This document shows, one piece after another, positions 1 through 11,119 of a stretch of 64,000 nucleotides of DNA. The position numbers and the translations under genes are program-made. This DNA is from Epiperipatus broadwayi (taxonomy: Eukaryota > Onychophora > Udeonychophora > Euonychophora > Peripatidae). The notes below the pieces were generated by a model. It was not told the origin of the DNA. It saw only the letters and a list, made by a program, of their open reading frames with translations, and did no database searches. Location: contig JAQFVV010012489.1 of the NCBI GenBank assembly GCA_028023455.1, positions 2,359,881-2,423,880 of the forward strand, read 5' to 3'. Each line of letters opens with the position of its first letter. The stretch's first letter is position 1.

Positions 1-193
1 AGCATTTTATTGCACGACGAATTTTGCATTAACTCATATATATACGCTAGATGTATATATATGTTTGACTAATAGGTTAAGCAATTTTTATTAATAGAAT
101 GAAATTTATTTAAAACAAAATATTTAAATGTAATACACATTTGATAAGCATAATTATTTTTAACTCTAATGCAAAACCCTGCTGATATCGAAC

Positions 194-234
194 TATAAAC
201 TTAATTCAGGTCTACAATATTAATTAAGTTTATA
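194..234. repeat. A+T-rich hairpin
   Basis: A perfect 13-bp stem (194-206 pairs with 222-234) with a 15-base loop lies just outside the cox3-derived sequence. It may be mitochondrial intergenic DNA carried in with the NUMT, or nuclear flank; the sequence does not decide. Confidence 0.5.
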
Positions 235-241
235 GGAAGAT

Positions 242-278
242 GTGAAGCATGGATCGGGCTTCAGATCCATTGCTTCAC
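242..278 (-). repeat. Hairpin resembling a SINE-3 fragment
   Basis: The motif GTGAAGCA...GATCC...TGCTTCAC forms a strong stem-loop. Read on the minus strand it resembles the B-box segments near 28735-28781 and 62584-62616 (GAAGCA..GGATCTGAG). I infer a short remnant of the same tRNA-derived SINE family, but a mitochondrial hairpin next to cox3 is an alternative. Confidence 0.4.
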
Positions 279-334
279 TATTTATGAAGGAATAATAAAT
301 ATACAAAACAATCTCAATAAATGATAGTAACACC

Positions 335-1050
335 TATGATTCTCATCTCATCAGTAAATCAAAATAAATGAAAATCACCATACAACATCAACAAATTGTC
401 AATACCAAGCAGATGCTTGAAACCCAAAATGAAGATTTTTGGAATATGGTAATAAAATGGATGAATCAATTAATTTAATAAAAATCTTCTTCCAATAATA
501 ACATGCAATCCATGAAAGACTGTAGCAATACAAAAGTAGTTCCAGAAATTAAAAATCTTGATTCAAAATACTCTATTCCTTGGAGAATTGTAAATTATAT
601 CTTCTAATAACACAGTAGAGCATAATCCATGAATTCCTTGATTATAATTTCCTTCTATTAACTTATGATAATCCCAAGTTACTGCTACTTCTGAACTTAA
701 TAATAGAATATAACAAAATAACATATTTGTGGATCAAAAAGACTCAAGCTCTGTAGCTGAGCTAATCTTCTGTGAAAAAAAGCTCCCTGAAAATCTAAAA
801 AAACAACAACAAAACTTCTCATAAAATAAATACCTTTATTTTCCATTGTAACCCAAATAGTATATTTGCAGTATGTAATCCTTGATAGCTTTCATCATGA
901 ACAATATCACACAATTATTGAACTATGGTTAATAAAATAAAAAGCATTCCTATTATTAATAATAATAATCTTATAATATAATAATGAAACTAACCCACTA
1001 ACCCTTTTGGTAAAATTAATGCACCACATGTACCAATAATTGATCATGAA
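335..1050 (-). pseudogene. cox3: NUMT: cytochrome c oxidase subunit III (cox3) relic
   Basis: The minus strand gives cox3 landmarks in order: PKGLVG near the N-terminus (expected PWPLVGS), CDIVHDE then YQGLHT, FFH, then YFCIATVFHG, and HFGFQASAWYWQFVDVVW near the C-terminus, finishing with I-Y-W-W. Several Trp residues are read from TGA, so this needs the mitochondrial code. Frame changes and altered residues throughout show it is not functional in the nucleus. Length (about 715 bp) is close to a full cox3 gene (about 780 bp). It follows atp6 directly, as in many animal mitochondrial genomes. Confidence 0.88.
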
Positions 1051-1091
1051 ATCAAAAATAAATTATATATTAAAGATGATAATGACTTATA

Positions 1092-1853
1092 ATTAATATA
1101 TTTCACTTGAATATACTCTCATTAAGACAATAAAAACATAAGATTGAATAAAAATCTGTATTTTCTAATATTAGTAAAATCATTTGACCAATCTATATAA
1201 TCATTAATATTATTATCTTAACAACCTTTCCTTGACCTTCAACTAAACTTAGTAATAAATGACATGTAGTTATGTTTGCAGCCAAGTGAACTGATAATGT
1301 CAATGAATGAATATCATCTCTAAGACATGATATATACTATAGACAACATTAAAACCAATGGAGTTCCTGCCAGAATTATAATATGCAAATATTATTATTA
1401 TCTTATTGAATCTTCCAAAAATTATAAATCTAATTTAAAATAGTTTAACCTTATTTTTAATTATTAAATGTGTAATTTTTGTAAATACATAATAAACTAA
1501 TAAAAATGTTATTTCCTTCACATGGATGAAATAAGAAAGTGTGCAGGGGTGATGTGTAGAAGAGAAGCTAAAGATCAGAGAAGATGGATTAAACTTGGAG
1601 AGACCTTCATCTTGCAGTGGATTGATAATGGTTGATAATGATGATGATGATATAATGGTTGATAATGATGATGATGATTTCCTCCTAATAAAACTTTAAA
1701 TTCTTTATTTAAAAACCCAAACATAATATGACAAGATAAAACTCAATATATTATTAGAATCATAATCACACCATTAATTAATGAAACCGAATTCAGTCTT
1801 AATATAAACATCCTTGAAGATGAATCAAAAACCCTAAATAAATTTATTATCAT
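1092..1853 (-). pseudogene. atp6: NUMT: ATP synthase subunit 6 (atp6) relic, split by a LINE tail
   Basis: The minus strand from 1853 starts MIINLFRVFDSSS, a typical invertebrate ATP6 start, and ends QSYVFIVLM.VYSSEI near 1098, the conserved ATP6 C-terminus. Between them LAGTPLVL, LTLSVHLAANITTCHLLLSL correspond to the conserved TPM.L and LSVRL.ANM..GHLLL regions. The reading is interrupted at 1518-1676 by the 3' end of a LINE. AGA lies at a usual Ser position near the C-terminus, compatible with the invertebrate mitochondrial code. It is a broken nuclear copy. Confidence 0.85.
1518..1676 (+). mobile_element. 5'-truncated RTE-like LINE tail inserted in atp6 relic
   Basis: Translation gives MDEIRKCAGVMCRREAKDQRRWIKLGETFILQWIDNG, the C-terminal end of the same LINE seen at 14204-14330 and 30440-30560. 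It ends in the family's TGATGATGA-type tail; the tail block GGTTGATAATGATGATGATGA is present twice in tandem. The heptamer ATTTCCT occurs on both sides (1511-1517 and 1677-1683), a likely target-site duplication. It must be younger than the NUMT. Confidence 0.8.
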
Positions 1854-1856
1854 TCC

Positions 1857-2006
1857 CAAACATTAACAAATTGTGCCTTTAAAACAAAATGTTTCCTTAA
1901 CATACCAAACAATTCTTAAATATACTCATACTACAAAAATTCTTAATGGCAATATTATCATTCAATATAGTGCATATATCTGAGGAATTAATTTTAAACT
2001 TGGCAT
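1857..2006 (-). pseudogene. atp8: NUMT: ATP synthase subunit 8 (atp8) relic
   Basis: An ATG at 2006 on the minus strand opens MPSLKLIPQIYALYWMIILPL, matching the MPQL.P..W start typical of mitochondrial ATP8, followed by a hydrophobic stretch and a basic tail. About 50 codons is the usual size. The cox2 stop lies only 17 bases upstream, so no tRNA gene sits between the two. It abuts the atp6 start. Confidence 0.75.
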
Positions 2007-2023
2007 ATTTATATTTTTATAAG

Positions 2024-2630
2024 TTATACAGTTATTTTAAAACCAATTAATGTTTTTTTTATTGGAACCGATTTAATAACAATAGGTCTGAAGATATGAT
2101 TAGCCCCACAAATCTCAGACCACTATCCAAAATATAATCATGATGATTTAAGTATAAAACAATTTGATTTAATGAACTTAGAACAGCATCAACTTTTAAT
2201 CTTAATGAAGAAACAGCCCAAGAATGCAAGCATATCAGTTTTAATTAAAAATCGAATCTGACCTTGATACTGTAAAATTAATCAATTAACCACATCATAA
2301 TGTCTTGCGTTGTTAGCCGAGAGGTATCGCAAGAAGTTGGTTGTGGGTTCGCGTCCCGGCCGATGCTATGACATATGGAAAAAAAAAAAAAGAAACTGAA
2401 ATATCCTTCTCTTAAATCATCAACACCAATTATATATGAATCAAACTCCATCTCCACAAAATCACTATATTCATACCTTCCGTATCACTAATTTCCAACT
2501 ACTTTAATAGTCAACAATGGATCAGAAACTTTATCTAATTTAAAATATAGAGACCAAAAATGTTTGATTGTATTCTGATTAGCAGCATCAATAAGTATGC
2601 TGGATTAGCAATATATATAAAATTCAACAC
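2024..2630 (-). pseudogene. cox2: NUMT: cytochrome c oxidase subunit II (cox2) relic, split by a SINE
   Basis: From high to low coordinate the minus strand reads LDKVSDPLLTIKVVG.QWYW, YEYSDFVEMEFDSYI, GVDDLREGYFS, then (after the SINE) LILQYQGQIR, LHSWAVSSL.LKVDAV, and SEICGANHIFRPIVIKSVP, ending at a TAA (2024-2026). These are the CuA-domain landmarks of COX2, including the copper-site region SEICG.NH. The first membrane segment is poorly preserved beyond about 2630, so the 5' end may be lost. Indels and TGA/TAG codons show a decayed nuclear copy. Confidence 0.9.
2302..2391 (+). mobile_element. tRNA-derived SINE (family 1), internally deleted, in cox2 relic
   Basis: The sequence TTAGCCGAGAGGTATCGC is a Pol III A-box and GGGTTCGCGTCCCGG a B-box. 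It ends GCCGATGCTATGACATATGG followed by an A-rich tail. Compared with the copy at 28961-29064 it lacks about 30 bases between the boxes. It interrupts the cox2 relic, which resumes on both sides. Confidence 0.85.
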
Positions 2631-2639
2631 ATATAATTT

Positions 2640-3760
2640 ATATAATCAGTAGTTTATATTATAATTTGATAGTATGCTTAATAATAAAAATAATATATGA
2701 ATTTAAACGATTTATTAATAAATAAGGTAAGAAAAATAAATTGTATGAGAAAATAATATTTTCTGCGATTAGTCACCAAGAGGGGATTATAAAAATATAT
2801 ATTTATTGCTTTAAGATTTTATTCCCTTATGCTATTTAATACAAGAATAGAATGATGGACACGAGAAGTTAAAGGTTCCTGGATCAAAGTCCGACCTATT
2901 ACTTTTGTTGTTCAAATATCATAGGACATCCCAAGCATTTGACTATTTAAAACTTAAATAGGAATCACATGATTAGTGTCTTGCAGATTATTTATTGTTT
3001 AAAAAAACATGGAATTATTTTTTTAAGTGCCGAATAAACATAATAAGATTTATCAAGAAATCATTTTGGCAGAGTTTGTGCAAAACAAACAACAACAAAA
3101 AATATATAAATTCTCTAAAGTTATACAATCCAAACAAATATAATTGTTTAAAAAATAAATTTGAATTATTTTTTTTATGTTAATTAACTCACTACGTATA
3201 TGAAATAAAAACTTCAAAGCAAAATCAACTTGTGCTGTGTAATAGTATTCTAAAAGAAAGAAACAATAAGGAAATACATCTGAGGGTTTTAAATTCTATC
3301 AAATAAATAAAGATAATTAATTAATTTAATTATATCCTGAGCACTTATTTGATAACTTTGAAATTTGATATAACAATTAAAAAATAAATCAAAAGTTAAA
3401 TTAAAGATTTAAATTATAGAAAAGTTTTTTTTTTTCCATTCTCATTTTTAAAGGAAACGAAATAACATGAAATAACTTCACGGCTTGACAATCGTTTCTA
3501 AAGTGAAAAACATTATGATAAAAAAGAAAAATATTAATTGTTATGATATTTAATTGTAAATCTATATATATATACACATACAATATGAAAATATGTGATT
3601 TTGTATATATTAAAATATGTTTTATTTTAATATACAATTTTTTTTAACGCATCTAATTCAACTCTAATATAAAATAAATGTACAAATTAAGGAAAAGACC
3701 AGAATAGTCAGTTTGGCCAAATAAAGGAGCTTTTGTTAACTGAGGATGCTCTGATTTTTC
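2640..3760. other. A+T-rich stretch with no recognisable gene
   Basis: Mostly A+T-rich, with poly-T runs and short chance frames. The 62- and 78-codon frames in it have the low-complexity composition expected by chance. A weak tRNA-like patch (GGTTCCTGGATCAAAGTCC, about 2873-2891) may be a SINE scrap. Confidence 0.5.
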
Positions 3761-3765
3761 TTTAG

Positions 3766-3920
3766 TTATTCATATAGTAATCAAATATGGATGGGCTGCT
3801 CAATATAATCCATCAATTAGTGTAGTGACCTCTGAATTTAAGATCAAAAAAAACTATGGTCTTTTCTCTCAGTTGCCTGATAGTTACTGAGTTTTTCTGA
3901 AGACAGGGTGAATGTATGTG
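3766..3920 (+). mobile_element. Fragment of RTE-like LINE 5' untranslated region
   Basis: The block from TTATTCATATAGTA through ATGGATGGGCTGCTCA, AGATCAAAAA, TATGGTCTT and AGTTGCCTGATAG matches in order the 5' leader of the LINE at 11256-11390 and the copy at 49740-49880. Only leader sequence is present, so it is either internally truncated or a diverged subfamily. Confidence 0.65.
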
Positions 3921-4379
3921 ATATGCATGTGTATGTTTAAATGCACATACATATATAGTTATATATAATTGTAAAAACTTACAGAGAGAAAAGTAATGTT
4001 AAAAATATTACAGAACTTGAAAAGATTTATTCTTTTAAAGTAGAAATTAGAAATTATAGTCTTTAGATTAGAAAAAGATTAATTTATAAAATGAAAAATA
4101 GACTAATTAATAAGAGTAGAATAAGTCGTTATTCAAATAAAACAAATTAAGGAATTCGACTTAGATTACTTTTTAAGATAAGGAGAATCTACAAATAACT
4201 GATTAATTAAAAAAGCAGAAAGTTAATACTAAAATTCTAATGGAACATGGAAAGCAAGAATCACCTGATCAGATGGGCAGAGGACTAAATAAAGGAAGGT
4301 GATTTTAGGATGTTAAATAGCTGTAAATTATTAGCAACAACTTACATAGTTTATATAATATTTACACATTTACTGTAGG

Positions 4380-5960
4380 AAGAGTTAACGTTTGGATGGA
4401 AAAGCATAAGATCTTTGAAGAAAAGATGGATAGAGGAAAATAAATCATTATTTATTGTAGTAATAGGTACATGAAATACTTTAGTAGATAGAAAAAAATG
4501 GTGAAAACGTCTTGGGAAAATATGGGAATATACTTAGGATTGTTAAGAATGATTAAAATTATTTACAAAGAAAATTTTTATAAACATCAGTTAGAAAATT
4601 CGAAGCTGATGGTAGTTAAATTTAAAATGAGGTTGGAATATGGATGCCCATTATCATTTATACTATTTATTTTATTTTATTTTTTTAAAAAAATGGAGAT
4701 TGAGATAGAAAGTATGAAAATAGGGATAAAGATTTCCATAAGGAGAAGGATATTCTTTTGTAGATGATACGATTTACTTTGCAAATAATATAAAAGGAAT
4801 AGTAGTTATTATTAAAAAAGAATGCAAATAGGAATATAAAAAATAAATTTACTGATAAAAAAGAAGACATCTGTAATATTTTTCATCATTTACATTAACA
4901 TTCGAAATTTAGAAAATTAATAAAAAAAGTTATTTATATATCAGAATTCAATGAAAATAAAACAAATTGAAAATGTTAGAGATTATTTTAGAAATAAATT
5001 AAATTTGGAAAGAGAACTGAAATTTGGATTTTAGAATTTTAAATTAAAGCTCATAAAAATTTATGGTATTGGTAATTAATGGAAAGGATAAATTTGAAAA
5101 ATGAATAAGTAGAAAAATATAGATATTTATATTCTCTATTAAATGGGAAAAATAATTACATGCATAGTTGGCAATTAGAATTAGCCAAAAGCAAAAACTA
5201 GGGCGAATTGATTAGAAATATATAACAAAAACGATGTGTATACACTAGTTTGTAAAGATCTTGTAGCATCTAATTAAACATTTGCATTGGATAAGAAAAT
5301 CAGAAGTTCTTAGATAAAATTCAAAAAGAAGTAGATAGATAGGCAATGGATGATGATTTGTGGATGAAAAATGAGATTACTGAAGATGAACTAAAAAAGA
5401 TTAAAAGCAAATTAAAGGTGTCTATAAGTTTGTTACAGGAATTAAAATATATTAGAAAAAATAATATTCAATTGAATTATATGAAAAGTGAACAATATGC
5501 AAAGTTAATAGATCAAAAATTTATTTTTATATACTTCTATAAGAAATAGAATAAATGCATGGAAAATATATTTCAAGAGCATAATTATGAGGGGCGATAA
5601 AAAGAATAAAGTTTAGTGAGAGGAAAAAAATACTTATGAAAATGTAATAAACTTAAAAAAAGGTTTTGAGTTATATAAGAATACTGAATATATATGAGTT
5701 GTAAGATAATATTGGAAAGAGTTTGTTATTTGGTGCAAGAATAAAATCTTTAGATATTAAGGAAAAAAGGCAAATGAGAAGTAAGAATTTGTATGTACTT
5801 GTGATTTTTTAGGAAACATAAATAAGAATTTTCAATATTTAATTTTGGAATGTGACATGTGAAAAGAAATTAAAAAAGTATATATGAAGAGCACGAAAAA
5901 TGTAAAGGGGAAGTGATTGGAAGAGTTAGATATTTTCTGCTTTTTTTATTTAAATCTTTA
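4380..5960 (+). mobile_element. Decayed non-LTR retrotransposon (LINE family II)
   Basis: Broken frames give reverse-transcriptase features in order: GCPLSFILFILFYFF (expected QGCPLSP.LFN) at about 4648-4692, then VDDTIYFANNIKG (expected YADD box) at about 4758-4800, then KYRYLYSLLNGKNNYM at about 5120-5160. After a Lys-rich region (MDDDLWMKNEITEDELKKIK, 5346 on) a late CTCDFLG...LILECDM motif near 5800-5860 resembles the C-terminal zinc-binding motif of some LINE ORF2 proteins. Many stops and frameshifts show an old dead copy. It differs from the RTE-like family elsewhere in the window. Clade not assigned. Confidence 0.65.
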
Positions 5961-6249
5961 CGACATAAACGGGATATAAAATGACAGAATGCAGGAATAG
6001 CAGAACAAAGTATATTGCTACTAGATAAATGATTTGGTAGCTGTATATTGAAAGGAGATAATAGTGGATGGAAGTAGATAATGTTTTTGTATAAAATAAT
6101 GTTTTTAAATAGTTGTAGTGTTTAATTTAGTCAATATGATTTCTGAGCATACAGACTATGCCCAGAAATTTGATTTTAGGAAGAATCTACTTTACATCAC
6201 ATTATCACATTTTATAAAATAATAAATGCTTTCAATATTTTGATCTTAC

Positions 6250-6334
6250 CTTAAGCCTGGCAGCTAAAACAAGAATTAGAAGAAGTGAAATCCACGTAAA
6301 AGCAATAACAAATAAGGCAAGCAGCATAACAGTC
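6250..6334 (-). CDS. Candidate internal exon of a host membrane-protein gene
   Basis: On the minus strand a pyrimidine-rich acceptor (TTTTTTTATCTTTACAG) precedes an 85-base open segment that ends AAG before a strong donor (GTAAGA). After one base completing a codon it reads TVMLLALFVIAFTWISLLLI then LVLAARLK, a clear transmembrane helix followed by basic residues. The upstream minus-strand candidate exon 20823-20920 leaves two bases, so the phases fit and the join gives ...HALVLPR-TVMLLAL.... The paired-helix style with a PRT turn recalls the second membrane domain of adenylyl cyclases, but that is only a resemblance from memory. The intron between would be 14.5 kb. The gene's other exons are not found here. 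Confidence 0.5.
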
Positions 6335-6735
6335 CTGTAAAGATAAAAAAACATAGTTATGTTGGCAAATAGATTACATTTGGTAGTAATTACATGTAAA
6401 AAAATCTGCTGCATTAAAAAAAGCATTTATTTTAAACGGAATGATTAGCAAAGCTTGAAAAAGACAGAAAAACTGCTGATAGATCATAAGTATATAAAAA
6501 GCCTTGAAATAATTTACAACATGAAAAAAAATATCTCAAGCATCTTATTACAGAAAAACTGTGAAGGTTTATGTTTGACTTTTTTTTATTGTTTATCGCT
6601 TTAGCTAATATTAATCAAATATTTGAAAAAAATCTTGTGCTTACTTAAATTTTTTTAACTATTTATAAAAAGTTTTCAAATACTATCACGTTTCAATTCT
6701 ACAATGTTAGTCCTTAAATAATCTTCACATATATT

Positions 6736-7251
6736 TATGTAATAGACAGGGTATGAGCACAGACTTTCACATGACCCACCTCTCTCCACACTATCTCATA
6801 ACACTGATACACCTGAACACACATATGTCGAAAAGATAAATAATCACCAATATACGTATTTCATGATAAACCAGCAATCATGAGTTAGTCCAGATTACCA
6901 TCTCTACACATATATGCTACAAGTGCTCAGATATATATTAAGATAGCAAATCCTCTTACTTTAATGGACAGGCTTCAATCTACTCCACACTCCAACTCTT
7001 CAACTGTCCATCCAATTGAAAATCTGATGATGGAACGCTCAAAGGCCACCCTGAGGCTGAGATTATTGTCACACCCATGTTGACCCAAGGTCAATCTGAC
7101 CCCTCATGTATAGGACATAATCCATTAAATACATATACAAGGGATAGGCAGACATCTCTAATATGTGTGTTCAGGTGTATCAGTGTTATGAGATAGTGTG
7201 GAGAGAGGTGGGTCATGTGAAAGTCTGTGCTCATACCCTGTCTATTACATA
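6736..7251. mobile_element. Foldback element, family A, complete copy
   Basis: Left arm 6736-6826 is repeated in inverted orientation at 7161-7251 with almost no mismatch (91 bp each). The centre carries the block from CTTCAATCTACTCCACACTC to CACCCTGAGGCTGAGATT, shared with 18028-18118 and, inverted, with the element at 52930-53448. No transposase frame. A frame across the right arm is only translation of the repeat. Confidence 0.85.
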
Positions 7252-7379
7252 TATAGACACAGGTATATATAAGCCTGTGTATTCCAGCTATATTTATATA
7301 ATTTGTTAACATATAATTAAAATATAACTTTTTAAAAAAAAGATAAAGAGTCAGAAAATGTGTAGCTGAGTACAAAAGT

Positions 7380-7777
7380 AAAGAGTCAAACTGAAAAGTA
7401 TATTTTTTAATGAAAGTAATACACCAACCTAGTTATGGATTACTGAAGACTTGCTGTAAAATGCAGAATAAGTATACTGCGCATGAACTTTTAGACTTGC
7501 AATTCTATAGGTTGAAATAAGGTTAATTTTTGGAGATTACTTAATTCAGCACTAAAAAACTTATGTACTCACTAATAATATAAGTGCAACACTTAAGCAG
7601 AGAAAAAAAACTTGCAAGGGTTTTGATAATATAATTCAGAAAGCAGCAGCAGTCGCATATAAATGAATACAAAATTTTTTGTTGGGGGCAGGTTTATATT
7701 TTGATGTTTTTGGAAAAATATACACTCAAGTAAAAATGTGATTGGAGGTTTAATTTTAATATTAATAATGGTATCCA
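7380..7777. other. Unassigned sequence between repeats
   Basis: No repeat arms or gene recognised. A short CAG-type run (GCAGCAGCAGTCGCATA) occurs near 7643. Confidence 0.4.
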
Positions 7778-7791
7778 GATGTTAAATAGAA

Positions 7792-7845
7792 CAAGGCAAA
7801 ACTCTCCATACAGTATTGTGCTAGTATAAGAGATGGTGATCATGT
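7792..7845. mobile_element. Minimal relic of hairpin retroposon (family B)
   Basis: Only 54 bp remain: the GGCAAAACTCTCCATACAGTA end joined to the TGGTGATCATGT end. It is flanked by perfect 14-bp direct repeats GATGTTAAATAGAA (7778-7791 and 7846-7859), showing it inserted as a discrete unit. The same ends bound the larger copy at 45894-46213. Confidence 0.8.
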
Positions 7846-8049
7846 GATGTTAAATAGAAGTTCAAAGTTCACATGTGCAATAGGGAAATTGGTTTAAGTA
7901 AAAGGTTCATGTGTTTAATCATTATAATCAAAAATTATGTCAAAAATTTATGAAATTTAATGTCATTATTATAATATAATTGTCAAAGTTTACTATGTTA
8001 GTTGCGTTAATATCTAAACGATGCAATATTAGTCATTTAAAAGAATGAC

Positions 8050-9240
8050 ACTTTGTAATTTAACTCTTTGCCTGTCTTTGACGCGACCTCTCGTAAGCAG
8101 CTGACGTCACTCTAACTCAGCCAATTCTTATGCTAAAAAATTCGTTCGATACGTTTTAAAGGGATTTTTAAAAGTTCTGTACGATGGTGACCTCTTCCGA
8201 CTTATTTTACAAGTAAAAAATAAAAAAAAACGCTTTTAAACCTAAACAAAGAAAGAACATTATTTGTGATTGGTTCTTAGCAAGCTCTCAGCCGAAAAAG
8301 ACATTCTGATTGGCTGGAAAGAACAAAGAAACCGCCTAATCAAAGAAAATAAAGAAAAACGCTGAGATTTTCATTTCGAATCCAATTTTAAGTATTATAA
8401 AATTATATTTATGGAAACTAAAAATGATTCTCAGACAGAATAATAAAAAAACAAAATTATTTTCGAAAAATATTGAAGATTTTAGTACAAATATTGAAGA
8501 TGTAGTAAAAAGAAATATTTACTTTTCTATAACGTAAAAGTCGATCTTTTGTTTATATTATAGCTTTTATGTTGCCGAAATTGAATATTTTAGAATAAAT
8601 AAATAGCAATTTATTTTTGAAAGAACTTTCGTTCTCTTCATAACCTGAAAAATTAATAATATACTTTTTATAAACGTATCTGAGTTGAATTTAATATTAT
8701 AGGTGAATATGTTTTAACAATAGGCTTTGTCTTCAGTTTGTGAGTTGGCCAATTAAAAGCTTTGATTTTTACCTCATACAACCAATGATTTAATTAGCGG
8801 TTAAAAGGTTAATAAAAGAAACAAAAAGATAAAACGGACAAAGAATACAAAATTAAAATTGAATATGCGTTCGTTCGTTAAGAATAGAACTTAATAAAAC
8901 TATATTTAAATCATTTTTTGAATTATTAAAAAATATAAAATCCTTATTTGCAGGACTTTTTTACATTTGCAATTTTTCTCATATTTCAACAACAATCCTT
9001 TCGTTTCTTATTATAAATCGAAACTCTCCTGAAAATTTAACTTTATATATAAATAGTTTTTATATAAGGTATTATTGAAAAAAAAATCACACAATAGATC
9101 GTGACGGATATCCATTTGTTTATCTATCTTCTCTCATGTATTGATATAGATGTCGCTGAATGTACTTTAAATCGTGGGATTCTGGAGACATATTGAAAAG
9201 GGCAAAAAAAACATAATTTGCCAAAAAAGGCTTTTCTATG
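8050..9240. promoter_or_regulatory. CpG-richer, repeat-free block with CRE and CCAAT motifs: candidate promoter
   Basis: CpG dinucleotides are visibly more frequent here than in most of the window. Near its left edge are a perfect CRE octamer TGACGTCA (8102-8109), CCAAT on the plus strand (8121-8125), and two CCAAT boxes on the minus strand (8269-8273 and 8309-8313; CCAATCA cores). A plus-strand ATG at 8184 has a good context (ACG-ATG-G) and opens MVTSSDLFY before a possible donor (AA|GTAAAA at 8213). Direction of transcription is not clear. I infer an unmethylated promoter region; transcript data would be needed to confirm. Confidence 0.4.
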
Positions 9241-10660
9241 ATAATTTTATAATTTGTAATCTTTGTTGCTTGTATATATGTATTTTTAAACATATTGACT
9301 AAGGTATTATTAATTTATTTTATTAATTATAACACTTTAAAATAAAAAGCATGTTTATATTTATATCAGTATTAATTTTTTATACAGAAATAGTTAAAAA
9401 AATAAATCAAATAATACTGTCCAGATTATAGAAGATTTTAAATGAGTGCTATTTTGGATTAATGTTTTTATTTAAAAATAAATATGAAGGATTTATTCTA
9501 TAGTGAAAAAAATTCATTTATTACATTATTTATGTATTCAGTTATGAAATGAAATCAATGAAAGTATAACCACTGATAGACAAGAGAGTATATATTTACA
9601 CAAAATTTTTAGAAGCAACTCTATGAAAATGTTAAACACATTTTATGGCTTTCAGCATGGAATAAATGGCAAAATTTTATATTTCTGAAATGAATCAAAT
9701 GCCAATTTGAGAATTGTTGAAAAGTTCAACATTAATAGTATCATGAAATTAAAGTATTGTTTAAAAGGATAAACTGATTACATTTGTTTTCTTCTTTCAA
9801 CTAGAAATAAGATTAAGAGATAGCTAAGCCAAACTTTGAACAAAATAATTAGATTAATAGCTAGATCAATATTAGTTGTAGTATTATTTAGAAATTAATA
9901 TATTAAAAAAAGTCTAAAATTTTTTTTAAAAAAAGTAGATTAAATGTTTTTAATATTTTAAATGTCATATTATACAATTTTTTGGGTTGATTAACAACCA
10001 ATGCTTGTGTTAGAGATAGTGGGTGAAAACCAATAATTGTTGGGTTCTATTTGCCTACCTTCTGAAAATGTTTTTGGTATTAAAATATATTTGTAACACA
10101 TCTGTATCAATTATTTGTGCCACACCAGAATGTATTTGTGTTTCTTATTTTTTTTTATATTCTTTATTATACTGTTATTTTCATGTATTTTACTGTTATC
10201 AATATTTTTTAAAAAGTTGCTAGTATTCTTTATACATTTTTTATGCTTTTTAAAATTACATCCATCTATTTTCATGCATTGGTGCTTTTTTTGATGCTTA
10301 TCCATTTCCTTTCTATTATTACTGCAACTTTCATTGTTGTACAAAAACATGGTCATCATCTATTGTTAATTTTTAAAAAAATTTTAGTTTAACAAATAAA
10401 ATGTAATTTAGAAAATACTCAAAATTATGCATTTATTAATAATAATGTTCCATTCATGTTTTTTTATATGGAAATAAATTATTTTTTTCAATGAAGATTA
10501 AGCAGTATTGTGTCCGTGTTGTGATATTATGAATCCTGGATATCTTCATATACAGAAACTTACGTGCTTTAATTTGTGATATTTTAAATAGAAGTCAGAT
10601 GCATTATGCATAGATATTCTGTTTAATATAAATAGCTTCCAATACTCATAATCATTTAAC
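9241..10660. other. A+T-rich stretch with no recognisable gene
   Basis: Simple A+T-rich DNA. The 66- and 82-codon frames overlapping here on opposite strands are dominated by Lys, Asn, Phe and Tyr and have no family features. Confidence 0.5.
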
Positions 10661-11119
10661 ATTTAGACAATCCCAATGTAGATAATAATCAACAGTCTCA
10701 AACTTTTGTCAAGGGAACTGCTTTTTAATAATGAAGGTGGAATTCCACCTTTATTTATTGTCCCATATATTTATATAGACACTAAAGATTGTAACTTGAT
10801 CAAAGAGATTAAAATTATTGATACAAAGAAGTTTAAATAAACCTCCTTAAACTGGTAAATATAACCTGTTTTGAATGCAGACTAATAAATAGTCAATTAT
10901 AACATTACAAATTGCAATTATAATTTTCAAATATTACTTAAATAAGTGTAATAATGCTCAAGGCTAAATGGATTTATAAGTAATCATTAGAAACCAGTCA
11001 ACACTTCGACAGACCCAATATAGATAACAATCAGCAATTTCAAAGTGATGTCAAGGAACCCTACTTTTAACAATAAAAGTAAAATCCCTCCATTACTTAA
11101 GGTGTCATATAATTATATC
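10661..11119 (+). repeat. Diverged direct duplication upstream of LINE
   Basis: 10661-10778 and about 11003-11119 align as direct copies (ATTTAGACAATCCCAATGTA against ACTTCGACAGACCCAATATA, then GATAA.AATCA.CA), spacing about 342 bp. The second copy lies next to the LINE leader. They could be LINE promoter monomers or a separate older repeat. Confidence 0.6.
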
